A DNA stretch of 64,000 nucleotides from Aureobasidium sp. EXF-3400 (Eukaryota > Ascomycota > Dothideomycetes > Dothideales > Saccotheciaceae): positions 124,001 to 188,000 of the forward strand of contig SWBL01000025.1 in NCBI GenBank assembly GCA_024195585.1. The letters are read 5' to 3'. The notes beneath the pieces were generated by a model, which saw nothing but the letters and a program-made list of their open reading frames with translations, searched no databases and had not been told where the DNA came from. A program made the translations under genes and the position numbers. Below are positions 44,939 through 56,434 of this stretch, piece by piece (within the stretch, counting starts at the first letter, position 1; the number at the start of each line of letters is the position of its first letter).

Positions 44939-46469
44939 ATAGGAAGCATCGGCTTTGATATCATGGACGAATGTCGTGGGGTTAGTATGTACCGCCTCAA
45001 ACTTAAGAGAGCGTGTATGCCAGTTGAAGCTTCAGTTTTCGTAGAACAGTCTTCTAAACCTTCATCGTTCTGTCTCTCTTGACATAGCCATCAGAATGTA
45101 CAGTGTTCAACGAGGACAGACATGTGAAAATTATTTCTTTCTGAAGTACAGTAAGGATTCAAAATGGTCTCAAGTCTGTCGGGGATGCTGAAGATAAGAC
45201 TGAGAAGAGTGCTTGATGGGATAAAGTGGAGTCGCTACGGCGAGAGACAAAGTGGACAAAAGTCGTGACATTTCATGTTTCATCCCCTCCAACTTCAAGC
45301 AGCCAAGGAGAGCATGTATACCAGTTGGACGCTCAACTTCCATGCGGTTGTCTCTCGACACTCGAGGTTCCGTCTCTTGTAAGGTTGTTTCGCGAGTACC
45401 TGACTTGACGCCACCTAATTTGGACAGGGTGAGCCGCGTCATATGGACGATGATGTTTGTGAGGCACAGGTTGTGAGGCACGGGAAGTATCGCGAACAAC
45501 TCGAGATTCCGCCGTGAGCTTGTAATCCTGTTGTTGAACAGCAGCTCATACCGATACTCAGTCTCAAGGCGTTGTCCTTTCCACTCAAATTTCAGCGCTA
45601 TCTCAAATCAGCCACCAAACGCATTTTCAACACAGCAGTCTCCGTCGACTACTGCGTCAAACCACGACATCATGTGTATCATTACGAGCAAAGAAGAGCG
45701 CATTGGACGAGATTGGAACCAGCCAGCGAGACATGTTTCCAACTACCACGCTGGGCCAGCTCGACGAACATCCCCACTTCCGAAGAACCGTCGAAGATAC
45801 AGCAACCATGGCAACGAGAATCGTTACAGCGACACTTCAGTACGCTATGCCTACCGCACGAGCCAGCCTCCCGTCAGCTACCCTCATCGCGACATCAGAG
45901 TGGTCGAGAGATGATACCCACCACTGGCCGGAATGGAATGGATTGGATTGCCGTACGAATACGACGAGTTAGAGGTGTAATCGGAAAGATGTGATTTTGT
46001 ATACGTAGTGGATACGAGTACGTAGGTAGAGTCGGCCCCGGATGTTAATATTGTTGGTTTTAATGTTAGCAACAAAGCTTTTCAGTTCCCACAGACCCTC
46101 CAAATAAATCAGGCAGTGCACCATATCAAATCCGGAAAGCAAGACTTGATAGAAATACTCGGCAGACGACAATCAACATATAGCGGATGCACCGGTATGG
46201 ATGCGAAATATGGAAGGATGCATGGCCGCAAGTGGCTGGACCCTCGAAATGATCGGCAACGGCAGGCGAGCATGTGAGACCAAATGACGTGTGTGCTTTC
46301 TTGGGATGCGCCTGCCTCTCTTGCGTCTTTGTTTCCTCTGCACATTCCTGCCTTCCTAACTTCCACTTTTTCATCCCGACACAGAGACGTAAACTGCAAC
46401 TGCGACTCTGTCAGAACCTATCACTCAGAACATACCTAACTCCAAAAGCACAGCTTCCCTATTTTCATC
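44939..46469. other. Intergenic; one possible small gene inside
   Basis: 1.5 kb between two plus-strand genes. The only frame worth listing is at 45672-45914. The rest has no recognisable gene or RNA. Confidence 0.4.
45672..45914 (+). CDS. Possible small Arg/Tyr-rich hypothetical protein
   Basis: An ATG at 45672 opens 80 codons: MCIITSKEERIGRDWNQPA at the start, then a basic Arg/Tyr/Ser stretch (RRYSNHGNENRYSDTSVRYA). There is no signal peptide or family match. Composition differs from the random shadow frames nearby, but a chance frame is possible. Confidence 0.4.
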   Translation: MCIITSKEERIGRDWNQPARHVSNYHAGPARRTSPLPKNRRRYSNHGNENRYSDTSVRYAYRTSQPPVSYPHRDIRVVER

Positions 46470-47685
46470 ATGTCAGTAACATTGACCTTTCACCATGCCC
46501 GTACCACTATTTTTGTTCGTGTCTGATGCCTTCGACAGGAACCGTTCTCTCTCAATCAGGTCAAAGGGCCAGAGCGGCGAGAAGTCGTCCAACAAGCACC
46601 GCTTCACTATGGCCAGTCTTCGTGGTCATCAACAACCCGATCTCTCCAAGAAGCTCTACCGTCTGATCAAGACCGAGAACCACGCCATTGGCGCATACGA
46701 GGCTGCTGCCAAGGAGCAAGCCAACATCGCCTCTCAGCTCAGCGACTGGGGTGAGGAGACCGGTGACGACGCCATCTCGGAGATTTCAGACAAGCTTGGT
46801 GTCTTGCTGGCTGAGATCGCCGAGCAGGAGGACGTCCTGGCTTCAGGCCTCGAAGAGAGCAGAGGTGTTCTCAAGCAGATCCGCAACACCGAGTCTTCAG
46901 TTCAGCCTTCGCGCGACCACAAGGCCAAGGTCCGATTCGAAATCCTTCACACGACACGTAAACGTACTGACTAGGCTGTTTAGATTGCCGACGAGATCCA
47001 GAAGCTGAAGTACAAGGAGCCCAGCTCTGTCAAGATTGTCACTCTCGAGCAGGAGCTCGTCCGCGCAGAGGCTCAGTCCCTTGTCGCCGAGGCCCAGCTC
47101 ACCAACATCACCCGCCAGAAGTTTAAGGAGGCCTACGACCTTCACACCGCCGCTATCATCGAGCGCGCCGAGAAGCAGATCATGCTGGCCAAGAATGCAA
47201 GAAAGTTGCTCAACCTTGTTGACGACACTCCCATTGTTCCTGGAGATGTCCACCCTACCTTCACACACGCTGAGACTGCAAGAGAAGTCTTGAACGTTGC
47301 CGAGGATGAGCTCAGAGCCTGGACTCCCGACGTCGAGCCCATCCACACCAACGCTGGCAACCTCGGTACCAACGCCATGCCTGCTGCTCCTGTGTCCGCT
47401 GCGCCTGCTCAGCACTCTGAGCACTACGCCCAGCAGTCCGAGTACCCCACCCAGCACTCTGAGCACCTCACTCAACAGTCTGAATACCCTACCCAGCAGC
47501 AGTCCCAGTACACAGGTCATGCCGATCAATACGCCACTTCGTCTGAGCCTTCTGTTGTTGGTCAAGAGCCAATTTCGTACCAGACCCAAGCACAGCCTCA
47601 CTCCACCGCCACCGAGACATCTTACGCTACTGACGAGAACGACCACGAACATGCTCGCGGTGTAGCTGCTCGCGTCCTCGGCTAG
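46470..47685 (+). CDS. Eisosome core protein, Pil1/Lsp1 family (PilB-like)
   Basis: Preferred model: AT (46470-46471) joined to 46539-46929 and 46984-47685, 364 residues. The intron 46472-46538 (GTCAGT..GACAG) would split the start codon AT|G and give MNRSLSIRSKGQ, close to the MHR-S-LSIR start remembered for this family. The alternative is an unspliced ATG at 46495 that adds MPVPLFLFVSDAFD-like residues. The BAR-like core is unmistakable: PDLSKKLYRLIKTENHAIGA, TDKLGVL-like SDKLGVLLAEIAEQED, IRNTESSVQPSRDHKAK, IQKLKYKEPSS, LEQELVRAEAQSLVAEAQL. The protein bends the plasma membrane into eisosome furrows. The C-terminal ~110 residues hold a Gln/His/Ser/Glu/Tyr repeat. Confidence 0.9.
47400..47515 (+). 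repeat. Gln/His/Ser/Glu repeat in the eisosome gene
   Basis: Imperfect units of about 14 residues, AQHSEHYAQQSEYPT and TQHSEHLTQQSEYPT, occur back to back and then decay into QQQSQYTG. The DNA copies differ at third positions, so this is a protein-level repeat that is not very recent. Confidence 0.65.
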
Positions 47686-48101
47686 GTACGGAGCAGAACC
47701 TGTAAACTGGGAGACTGTGGTTTCCGACAACGTTGATTAATTAATGTCCTCTATATTGCGATCAGTGCCTTTATCATGAGCTTATGAGTTATGCGTCTTC
47801 TTAGTTGAAATAGCAAGCCCCTAATCTTTATTATATCAATTTCTTCTTTTGCTCCCTCTCTGGCAAGGCTGATATCACGAGCATCACCAAACCAGCTGTG
47901 ATCTTAGTGAGAATCAGGATAAGATGTACAGTAGAGAACACAGCTTGTGAATCTCGAAAAACACCAGATCGAGTTCATGTTTCATCTCGAGCAAGTTGGT
48001 ATATATCCCGGATATAGCGCGGATATAAAGATTGTAATGCTTCGGACCACAAAAATTCGACATACAAGCACTCTTGCCTTTACTCACAACCAACCACAAA
48101 A
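47686..48101. other. Intergenic between eisosome gene and DPH7
   Basis: No gene seen. It contains the 3' region of the eisosome gene and the DPH7 promoter; the stretch is AT-rich. Confidence 0.4.
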
Positions 48102-49486
48102 ATGACTTCAATCAATTCTACTCAATCCCTAATCTTGGACTTACCTCCCAGCTGCATCGAGTTCTGCCCTGTGGCTCGTGACTACTTTGTAGTTGGCACA
48201 TATTTTCTTGAGAAGAAAGAGCAAGATGCTGCCGCAGCAAATGATGAAGAGGAAAAGAGCGAGGACGTTGATAAAGAACCTCAGACTAGAACTGGATCGT
48301 TGATTCTGTTCAAAGTCGAGGGTGATAAGATGTAAGTGTGCTTTCTATTTCCAAGTTTCGGTACGCTCTATTCTTGCACTTTGAAAGCAATGGTTCTTGA
48401 ACTACAGACACGAACACTTGGAAAACAGAAAAGAGCAAACCGCCTATATTCCAATATTGGACCAGAGTCTTATGCTTCTTCCACAGCATCACCGTCTCAA
48501 CAACACCAGCCCCGTACGCAATCCTCGACCTCCACTTCTCACCACACGATCCTTCTCTTCTAGCCGTCGCAGGCTCAACAGGATGTCTTCAACTTTTCCG
48601 TTTTTCTTCTGCCACAACATCACTCGAACCTCTTCCCACATACCAGTTCTTCGACCCTGCAATTCTAGTCTTGTCGCTAGCTTGGCACCCAACACAGGCG
48701 AATCTACTGGGAGTGACAGCATCAGACGGAGGTGTTTACGTAGTTGACACCTCTATTGCCGTAGAAGCAGCAATGGACACAGGAAAACAGATCCTTGAGC
48801 ATGAGTTAGAAGCTTGGACATTGTCCTTCTCTCACGACGGAAATGCTATCTACTCTGGAGGCGATGATGCCAGTCTGCGATTCTCTACTTTGCAAAGCAC
48901 CACAACATCGACCTCAAAATCAGCATCTCCATCAGAAATACAACAGGAAGAGGGGCAAGAGGAAGAGGAAGAAGAGTTTACACCCATCCAATGGCAAGAC
49001 CGCCGTTCACACCAAGCAGGCGTAACAGCTATCCTACCTCTCGCAACCGAAGAAAACATTCTCATAACAGGAAGTTATGACGATAACATACGAGTCCTTT
49101 TCACACCCCTGATCGGCAGAAAACAAATTCTCGCTGAAGAAAACCTTGAAGGTGGAGTTTGGCGGTTGAAGATGTTGAAGGAGGATCCTCAAAGCAGATC
49201 GTAAGTTATGCCCTCTGCATTTAGAAGAGAAATAGGAAGAGAAACTGATTGAAAACAATGCAGGTATACGATTCTGGCAAGTTGCATGCACGCAGGCGCT
49301 AGAATTGTGCGTGTTCAAGCAGATGAAGAAGGACAGTGGAGTATAGAGGTGCTGGCAAAATTTGAAGAGCACAAGAGTATGAATTATGGCAGTGATGTTC
49401 AACCCGAGGGCAGCGAGAACAATGGACCTCGAACTATCATCTCGACCAGCTTTTACGACAAGTTGTTGTGTTTGTGGAAGTTTTGA
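48102..49486 (+). CDS. DPH7: Diphthine methylesterase DPH7 (WD40, WDR85/Rrt2-like)
   Basis: Exons 48102-48331, 48487-49200 and 49264-49486 give 388 residues. The first intron is 155 nt and ends CTTCCACAG; its removal gives the conserved TPAPYAILDLHFSPHDPSLL. WD40 blades include SPHDPSLLAVAGSTGCLQLF, SLAWHPTQANLLGVTASDGG, AIYSGGDDASLRFS and ILITGSYDDNIRVL, and GGVWRLKML is typical of the family. DPH7 removes a methyl ester from diphthine on eEF2 before the final amidation. An acidic insert (EEGQEEEEEEF) lies between blades. The cytosolic role is well established in yeast; assignment here is by motif. Confidence 0.86.
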
Positions 49487-49582
49487 TAGGAACAGTGTTC
49501 ATATATTCTAAAGGACGCAACAACTTTCGCTAAAAGGATGAAGGACGATAAGGATCAGAATAACTTCTACAACTTATGCTTT

Positions 49583-51917
49583 CTAGAACAAACCCAAAAT
49601 GTCTTCGTTAGCTTTGTTACCACCTCCACCCTGCAACTGTGTCTGCGGTGGCGGCGGTTGCGAAGCCTCCATACTCATACCCGCAAACCCGTTCATCAAA
49701 TCATCAGCACCCGAACCACCAGCAGCAGGAGCAGCAGAAGCACCGCCCGAAGAGCCAAAGATACCCATCAGATCTTCCATACCGCCACCTATTGGCTCAT
49801 TGGCTGTAGGGCTGGCAACACGCATGGGTGTGCCTGCAAGTCCTTCAAGCCCTGAAGCGCCACCTGGAGGTGCTTTTTGCAGACTTGCTGGTGCGGCACC
49901 GTCAAAGTCTATGTCGAGAAGGTTTTCGGCGTGGTTCTGTACGGTACTGCCTCCCGAGACAGCGGCTGCGGCTGCAGCTGCTGCTAGAGGGTTCTCGCGT
50001 GCGTTCTGGGCTGCTTCTTCGATGGCGGCTTGTTGGAGGGCGTTGGCGGATGAGCGACCTTGGCCGAGGAAGGTCTGTGGTGGTTTGTGGTACACTGAGG
50101 CGAGCGTCGATAGATCTGGCATGAGCGAGTCGAGCAGTGGTATCGGCAGAGTTGAGATTGTCGATGTGATGGCTGGTCGTTGGGCCAGGACGATGTTCTT
50201 TGCGATTTGAGGGTCGCTTGATAGGAGTCGCCAGTAGACGTATGCTCTGTCGCGAATGTCTGGGTTGTCGCACTCTACTGTTGCGGTCTGGAGGACCTTC
50301 TGCACCAGTCCTTGGGCTTGATCAGGCTTCTTCAGGAAGAGCTTGACCACAGCAGTCAGGATTTGCAATTGTGTCTGTTGACTTGTTAGCGATTGTTCGT
50401 AGCAAACACAAATTGAACAGAGCTCACCTGAGTAAATTCTTCTGCGAAACCATCGACGAAGCCAGACAGAATATCACCAGCATTGCTGATCTTCTCAGCA
50501 TACTCGCCGACAATCCAGATCAAGGCACCTCTTGCAGTTGGCTCGTCCAGATCATCGATACATTGACACAAGGTAGGGATGATGCCCTCGTAACCAGGGT
50601 ATTTTCTGAAGATGTCCTTGATAACCACGACGACCTCTTGCACAACATAAGCTTGCTTGGTGTTGATAAGTTCAAGCAAGACGTTAACAGCTTTCTCGCA
50701 GGCGTTCTCAATCTTAATGGCAACCTGGCCGATGGCCTTGATGGCTCTTCTGACGAAATCCATGTCGACTTCCATAGCATACTCTTTCAACTCGGCGAGT
50801 AACTGTTCCACGTTTGAGTCGTTGGCAATGCGAACCATGATCTGGAGTTTTTGGAACTTGAGGTACGGTGGGTCGTTGTATTTGCAGAAGAAGACGCGCA
50901 TCTCCTTGGACAGGAGTGAAGGCTGCTTCTGGAGTAGAAGGTCGATGTTACGCAGGGCGACGTATTGGACTTCGGGTTGAGATGAGACGAGGGTGACTAG
51001 AAGGACAGTGTTAGTAACTGTGGCGTAGCTATCCGGTAAGCACACATACCAAGCGGAGGAGCCATCTTCTTAGCGTAGGTCCTGCCGAGCTCCGGGTTGA
51101 TGTTCTGCATGTGCAAGAAGACACACTTTACAGCAGCCAGAACGACACTGGGATTGGCATGCTGGAACTGCGGTACGACACGCTCGCAGATGTGCTCGGC
51201 TTCCTTCTGCTCATTGGGCTTGTAGTCGGCCAGGGTGGACAGAATGGTGATGCGACCCCACTCGGTACACTCGTTGAGAGCGAGCAGTAGCTTCTTCAAA
51301 GTCTGAGGCGTCACAATCAAGGCGTTGGTCTCGGGCGCAGCCTCTCCAATCTCGACGAGTGCAGTGACACAGTTGGCGACAACCATGGGGTTCGAATCAC
51401 TGATCATCTCCTGCAATGTCTCGAGGAAGCCGTTCTCCAGACACATGGACGGATTGAGGTCGAACAGCTTGGCCACACACAAAGCAGCAGTCTTGCGCAC
51501 GTACGGACTCTCGTCTCGTAGTGTCTTCCGTAGCGGCTCCTCCATGTAGTCAACCATCTTATCGACTCGAATGCAGCCCATGGTGCGGATAGCCAGTGCT
51601 CTGACCAGAGGGTTTGGGTCTTCTGAATCTTGTACGAAAGTGTTGACGGCCAGAATACAAAGATCGGGGTGACTTTTGGCGTAGTTCATAAGGTATAGGT
51701 AGACGAGCTTCTTCTGGTCCAGGTCGCCCGTGGCTATGTTCTTGAGCACATCGGGGAACAGTGCTGAAACATCCTTTCCCAGTGTCATGGCCATGATGGT
51801 CTTTTGAATTGACTCCTTGCGCTCGTAGGCATATTGCGACACCAGGCCAGCGCGGAGCTCATACGTCTCGCCCTTACGGGGTACCGCCAGCGCACTGCGG
51901 AGTCGGTTTACCGCCAT
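49583..51917 (-). CDS. APL2: AP-1 clathrin adaptor beta subunit
   Basis: Exons 51917-51050, 50996-50428 and 50374-49583 give 742 residues; both introns are 53 nt. The start [17 protein letters not shown] and [20 protein letters not shown] match beta-adaptin of AP-1. The trunk is a helical solenoid ([68 protein letters not shown]). The hinge contains LLDIDFDG, a clathrin-box pattern, and is Ala/Gly/Pro-rich; a large ear domain is absent, as in fungal Apl2. It ends [10 protein letters not shown]-1 sorts cargo between trans-Golgi and endosomes. Confidence 0.93.
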
Positions 51918-52692
51918 CTTGTTGTTGTATTTGTGTTTCCCAGCTCTTGTAGATATGCGTCTTTGTATCCGGAGGGTCTGGTCGGATGGCAAGGCTGGAG
52001 TCGGGCTTGTTTTGTTGGTTGTTGGAAGGGGACAGTGAAATGAGAGTTGTTGATGCTCCCTGCTCTCTGGCCTGGATCTACCTAGAGTGGGGGAGCGCAT
52101 AACTTTAATGCATGCACATGCATCATCAACCCCGAGAACCTCGACTCCTCGCTTTCATCCTTCTTATTACCTTAAATACAAGTCTAACTAAAATCATGGT
52201 ATAATTCTATCAGTCTATATCTCGGTATCTATACTGACGTATGAAGCCGTCTAATCTGCCCAACCTTCGTCGCCTCTTTGTCGAAGCTCGCACCGAAGCA
52301 GAAGAGAGCGCATACTCAAGAAATGCTGTAAGTCACTATGTATATCTCCATAACCTTCTCTTGACATGAGAATACCAATTATTGCTACGGGGAGCATCAG
52401 AGATGCCAAAAGGGTTGCGCTACTTGTCACGAGCTTGTTCAACATTTCAACTTTCTCCCGTGCTGAAGGTCACCGCTTGCAGCTGTAAAAATGCACAACA
52501 TTCTATAAGATGGAGCGAAACCACGGAGAAATGGTATCGAAACTCTTCGTATGGATACATGCTTATAATGATGCATCTAGTTCTACAACTTGGTCTTGTT
52601 CATCTCTTCGGTCGCTGCTTTCAGCATAGTCGCTCAGCGATCGACCGCCCAGCGATGAAGCCCTCTTGAACGCCTTCGAAAGTCATTAATCG
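51918..52692. other. Intergenic upstream of AP-1 beta, with hairpin element
   Basis: Holds the AP-1 beta promoter and the 3' region of the HIRIP3-like gene. A short frame at 52241 begins MKPSNLPNLRRLFV but cannot be built into a convincing gene. The hairpin at 52478-52592 is listed separately. Confidence 0.4.
52478..52592 (-). repeat. Related hairpin element (copy C), non-coding
   Basis: On the minus strand the right arm reads GTGCATTTTTACAGCTGCA, matching the 3' arms of the hairpin introns at 36106-36339 and 37801-38014; CGCTTGCAGC just outside the arm is shared with copy B. Imperfect partner arms lie at 52481-52509 and 52562-52591 (ATGCA..CATT..ATAAG against CTTATAATG..TGCAT), with an inner GTATC/GATAC stem. 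It lies 560 bp before the AP-1 beta start, in sense orientation relative to that gene. It may be a 5'-UTR intron or a stray copy. Confidence 0.5.
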
Positions 52693-53802
52693 TTACTCGT
52701 CATCATCATCGTCGTCTTCGCCAAAGTCCACGAAGCGGGTTGCTGCTGCTCTGCGTTGAGGTCTAGGTGCAGCTTCGGCCTCGTCGGACTCGCCGTCCTC
52801 TCCGCTCTCGTTACCCCATTGCTTTGCTCCTTCTTGCACAGCTTCCAGGTCGGCCTCCAGTTCTCTTCGTTCCTTGATGGCCTTGGCCTTTGGTTCAGAG
52901 TAACGACCATCCATGCCAGCATCCTTGAGCATCTCTTTGAGGTGCTTGATCTTGGCTTTTGGTGCGTCGTAGGGAGCTAGTTCGCGATGCCAGAGCTTGC
53001 GGATGCCGCACTTCACGAGCCAGCCCTGAAGACGCTTAATCTCGGCTTCGTCGGGTGTTTCTTCCTTCGCAGGCTTAGCAGAAGCCTTGGACGTCTTTGC
53101 TTTGGGGGCTGCCTTGGCCTTGGGAGCGGCACTCGCACTCTTTTTGCGTTGTTTCTTTGGTGGAGCCTCATCCAGAACTACCGACATCTCGCTCTCTGAA
53201 TTTTCTGCAACCTTTGCTTCTTCTTCCTGGTCTTCTGTTGCCAAGAGTGCATTATCTGACTTCACGCTTGAGTCGTCGTTGACTTCCTCCTCTTCAGACT
53301 TGACGGTCTCTTTGCTCACACTCTTTTTGGTGGTTGTGGATTTCTTTTGAGCCGGCTTGGGCTTCTCCTCCTCGGATTCGAAGTCTGAGTGTTCTGATTC
53401 GGAGACGGAACGCTTCTGGCGCTTGGGAGCAGGCTTGGATTTGGATGTGGAAGTTCTCTTTGCGGGTTTTGGTTTGGCGACCTTCTTGGGTGGGGTGGGT
53501 TCGGGTGAAGGAGATCTCTGAGAGGATTCATTCTTGGATCGTTAGTTTAGACGATCAGAAGATATGATGTATGCATTGCAGCGTACGAATGCAGCCTCTA
53601 TGATGTCCTTGCTCTTTTCGTTCCATTCATTGTGGCTCTTGAAGAAGTTCTCGTCTAGTCCGAGACGTTCTTCGGCGGCGGTGCGCACTCTTTTGACGGT
53701 AATTGGATCGACTTCGGCCTTGCGCACAATGTCGCGTAGTGTCTTTTCTAGAATGGCATCGGAAGGAGGTGCTGTATCGGACAGCTCAGACTCGGATGAC
53801 AT
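52693..53802 (-). CDS. HIRIP3-like / DEK_C-domain chromatin protein (putative H2A-H2B chaperone)
   Basis: Exons 53802-53587 and 53532-52693 give 351 residues; the 54-nt intron starts GTACGC and ends CCAAG. Residues ~15-70 resemble a DEK C-terminal domain (ILEKTLRDIVRKAEVD, VRTAAEERLGLDENFF). A long Lys/Ser/Glu-rich disordered part with alternating charged blocks follows. Residues ~240-320 (IKRLQGWLVKCGIRKLWHRE, KIKHLKEMLKDAGMDGRYS, KAIKERRELEADLEAVQE) match the conserved C-terminal block of HIRIP3. The end is very acidic (FGEDDDDDDE). HIRIP3 in animals binds HIRA and H2A-H2B; histone binding here is inferred. Confidence 0.8.
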
Positions 53803-54668
53803 GGTGGCGCAAATTAGATGTTGTGGTTGCTGTATGGACTACTAGTGACAGCAACTTTGGTGGAAGACGCGTCGCAGAGTTGCTTCACGCGCAGCTGCCC
53901 CACGTTTGACGTTTCGGAGTGTCTTCCTCGTACGGCCAGCTGCATCACCTTTTGTTTGAAACACCTCGGAAGTGCGTGTCTACCAAGACTCTCTGACTGG
54001 CCGTCTACTCTGTTACTGTCTCGTTTACGGGTCAAACTGCTTCCTATATGCGAGCCTCGTCACAATCTCGGGTCCGCAGACGCTTTCTTCCCTTATACAA
54101 AGAGTGATGTCACTTTGCGTAACTTCGCACGGTCTTTCCACAACATTCGATGTTAGCAGAGAGTTGGCAAGGGCGTATCCTCAACATTTCCAAGAATTTC
54201 TATTCCGGTTGTAAACAGGGCATGAAGCCTGCTATAAGATCAATATAACCTCCCTGTGACTACTCGTAAATTTTCCCATATCGCCTACCTAGTCACCTAG
54301 TACAGCACCAGCAAGCTCCATTGAGTTTGGACAGGCATTTTCAGCCGCATCTCCAGTGCTCCACCTCAGCCCCAAGCGTCCAAACCAAGCTTGTAGTCGA
54401 ATCCCGGCTCTTTACTCACAAATACATCACACCTTTCCTTGTTCTCCGCCCAACAAATAAAAGGTCTTGTCGCCTTTTACTTGTCGATCCTGAATCTCCC
54501 GTTTTTGCGCAATCCCACCGAAGTAAGTACCAATCGACATGTGACAGTCTATTGTGGCTGTTCACTCGCTGCTCGCTCTCCTTTGCTTTCGTGGAGCTGC
54601 AACTTCCTTCAACATACTAACAGTCACGACAGAGAGAGTCTTCCTCCTTCGAGAACACGTAAACGATC
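53803..54668. other. Divergent promoter region
   Basis: 866 bp lie between the HIRIP3-like start and the TPS1 start. The TPS1 side is C/T-rich. No stress-response element could be called with confidence, and no gene is seen. Confidence 0.4.
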
Positions 54669-56434
54669 ATGTCAGGTCCCGCAGAGCCCGCCAGCGATGG
54701 CAAGGGTCGCCTCCTTCTCGTTTCCAACCGTCTGCCCATCACCATCAAGCGCTCCGATGACGCTACTTACGACTTCTCAATGTCCTCTGGTGGTCTAGTC
54801 AGTGGCCTGTCAGGACTCACGAAGACTACAAAGTTCCAGTGGTATGGCTGGCCTGGTATGCAGGTGCCTCAGAACGAGATCGGTCTCGTCAAGGACAGGC
54901 TATGGAAAGAGTATGGCGCAGTCCCCATCTTTATGGACGACGACTTGGCCGACAGACATTACAACGGCTTCTCTAGTATGCGGCTCTGCTTGCCTCTCCA
55001 TTCTTCCCTGTGCTGACTGCGCGATAGACTCGATCCTCTGGCCCCTCTTCCACTACCACCCCGGTGAGATCACTTTCGACGAGTCCGCATGGGATGCCTA
55101 CAAGGAAGCCAACCGTCTGTTCGCAAAAGAGATCGCAAAGGACGTGCAGGATAACGATCTGATTTGGGTCCACGACTACCATCTCATGCTTCTGCCCGCT
55201 ATGCTCCGCGAAGAGATTGGCAACACCAAGCGCAACGTCAAGTTCGGTTTTTTCCTCCACACCCCGTTCCCCAGTAGCGAGATCTACAGAATCTTGCCCG
55301 TCCGTAACGAGATCCTCAACGGTGTACTGCACTGTGATTTGATCGGATTCCACACCTATGATTACGCTAGGCACTTCCTCAGCAGTTGTTCTAGAATCCT
55401 GTAAGTTTGAAATTCTGTCCAAGCTGTAACACGGTTGCTGACGTCCTACAGCCAACTGCCAACAACGCCCAATACAGTCGAATTCCAAGGCAAGGTCGTC
55501 ACCGTCGGTGCTTTCCCTATCGGTATTGATCCCGAGAAGTTCGAGGAAGGGCTCAAGAAGCCTAAGGTCGCAGAGCGTATCCAGACACTCGAGAAGAAGT
55601 TCCAAGGCGTCAAGCTGATTGTTGGTGTTGACCGTCTTGATTACATCAAGGGTGTCCCTCAGAAGCTTCACGCTCTTGAAGTTTTCCTGACAGAACACCC
55701 TGAGTGGATCGGCAAGGTTGTGCTGGTTCAGGTTGCCGTTCCTTCGAGACAGGACGTAGAGGAGTACCAAAACCTCCGTGCAGTTGTCAACGAACTCGTC
55801 GGCAGAATCAACGGCAAATTCGGTATGTTCCTTGAGGGTGCGAGTATTGACCACCAGCTGACAATTGATAGGAACCATCGAATTCATGCCCATCCACTTC
55901 ATGCACAAGTCCGTCTCCTTCGACGAGCTGATCGCACTCTACGCTGTCAGTGATGTCTGCCTTGTCTCCTCGACCCGCGACGGCATGAACCTCGTCTCGT
56001 ACGAATACATTGCAACCCAGCAGAAGCGCCACGGTTCCATGATCTTGTCCGAGTTCACTGGTGCAGCCCAGAGTCTCAACGGCAGCATCATTGTCAACCC
56101 CTGGAACACGGAAGAACTGGCCGATGCTATCCACGACGCCGTCACCATGGGCGATGAGCAGAGAAGCATCAACTACCACAAGCTCGCCAAATACGTCAAC
56201 AAGTACACCAGTGCTTGGTGGGGCGAGTCTTTCGTCAACGAACTTACCAGAATTTCCGAGCAGGCCGAGAAGAAGATTAAGGTCAAGCAATCTGCGCTCG
56301 ACGGAAAGATGCACGAAGAGACTACTCAGCAGAGTACTGCTGGCCAGAACAACGAGGATACTGGCTCCGGTGTGAACTCTGGTACTTCGACTCCCAAGAG
56401 ACCTGACGCAAAGAGAGCTCAAACCGCTCTCTAG
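54669..56434 (+). CDS. TPS1: Trehalose-6-phosphate synthase (GT20)
   Basis: Exons 54669-54975, 55028-55400, 55452-55822 and 55872-56434 give 537 residues; introns are 52, 51 and 49 nt. It condenses UDP-glucose and glucose-6-phosphate into trehalose-6-phosphate in the cytosol. Landmarks are GRLLLVSNRLPITIK, SSGGLVSGLSGL, WYGWPGM, WVHDYHLMLLPAMLR, FFLHTPFPSSEIYRILP, GVDRLDYIKGVPQK with the UDP-binding Arg and Lys, and SSTRDGMNLVSYEYIATQ. There is no phosphatase domain, so it is the synthase subunit alone. The Ser/Thr/Gln-rich tail (STAGQNNEDTGSGVNSGTST) is disordered. Confidence 0.96.

Noticed and set aside
46897..47730. 277-codon minus-strand frame antisense to the eisosome gene
   Set aside because: Shadow of a strongly codon-biased gene.
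52241..52680. Possible small spliced gene starting MKPSNLPNLRRLFV
   Set aside because: A donor GTAAGT exists, but no acceptor gives a product of reasonable length or likeness.
54973..55908. 311-codon minus-strand frame antisense to TPS1
   Set aside because: Runs across TPS1 introns and exons; composition mirrors TPS1 codons.
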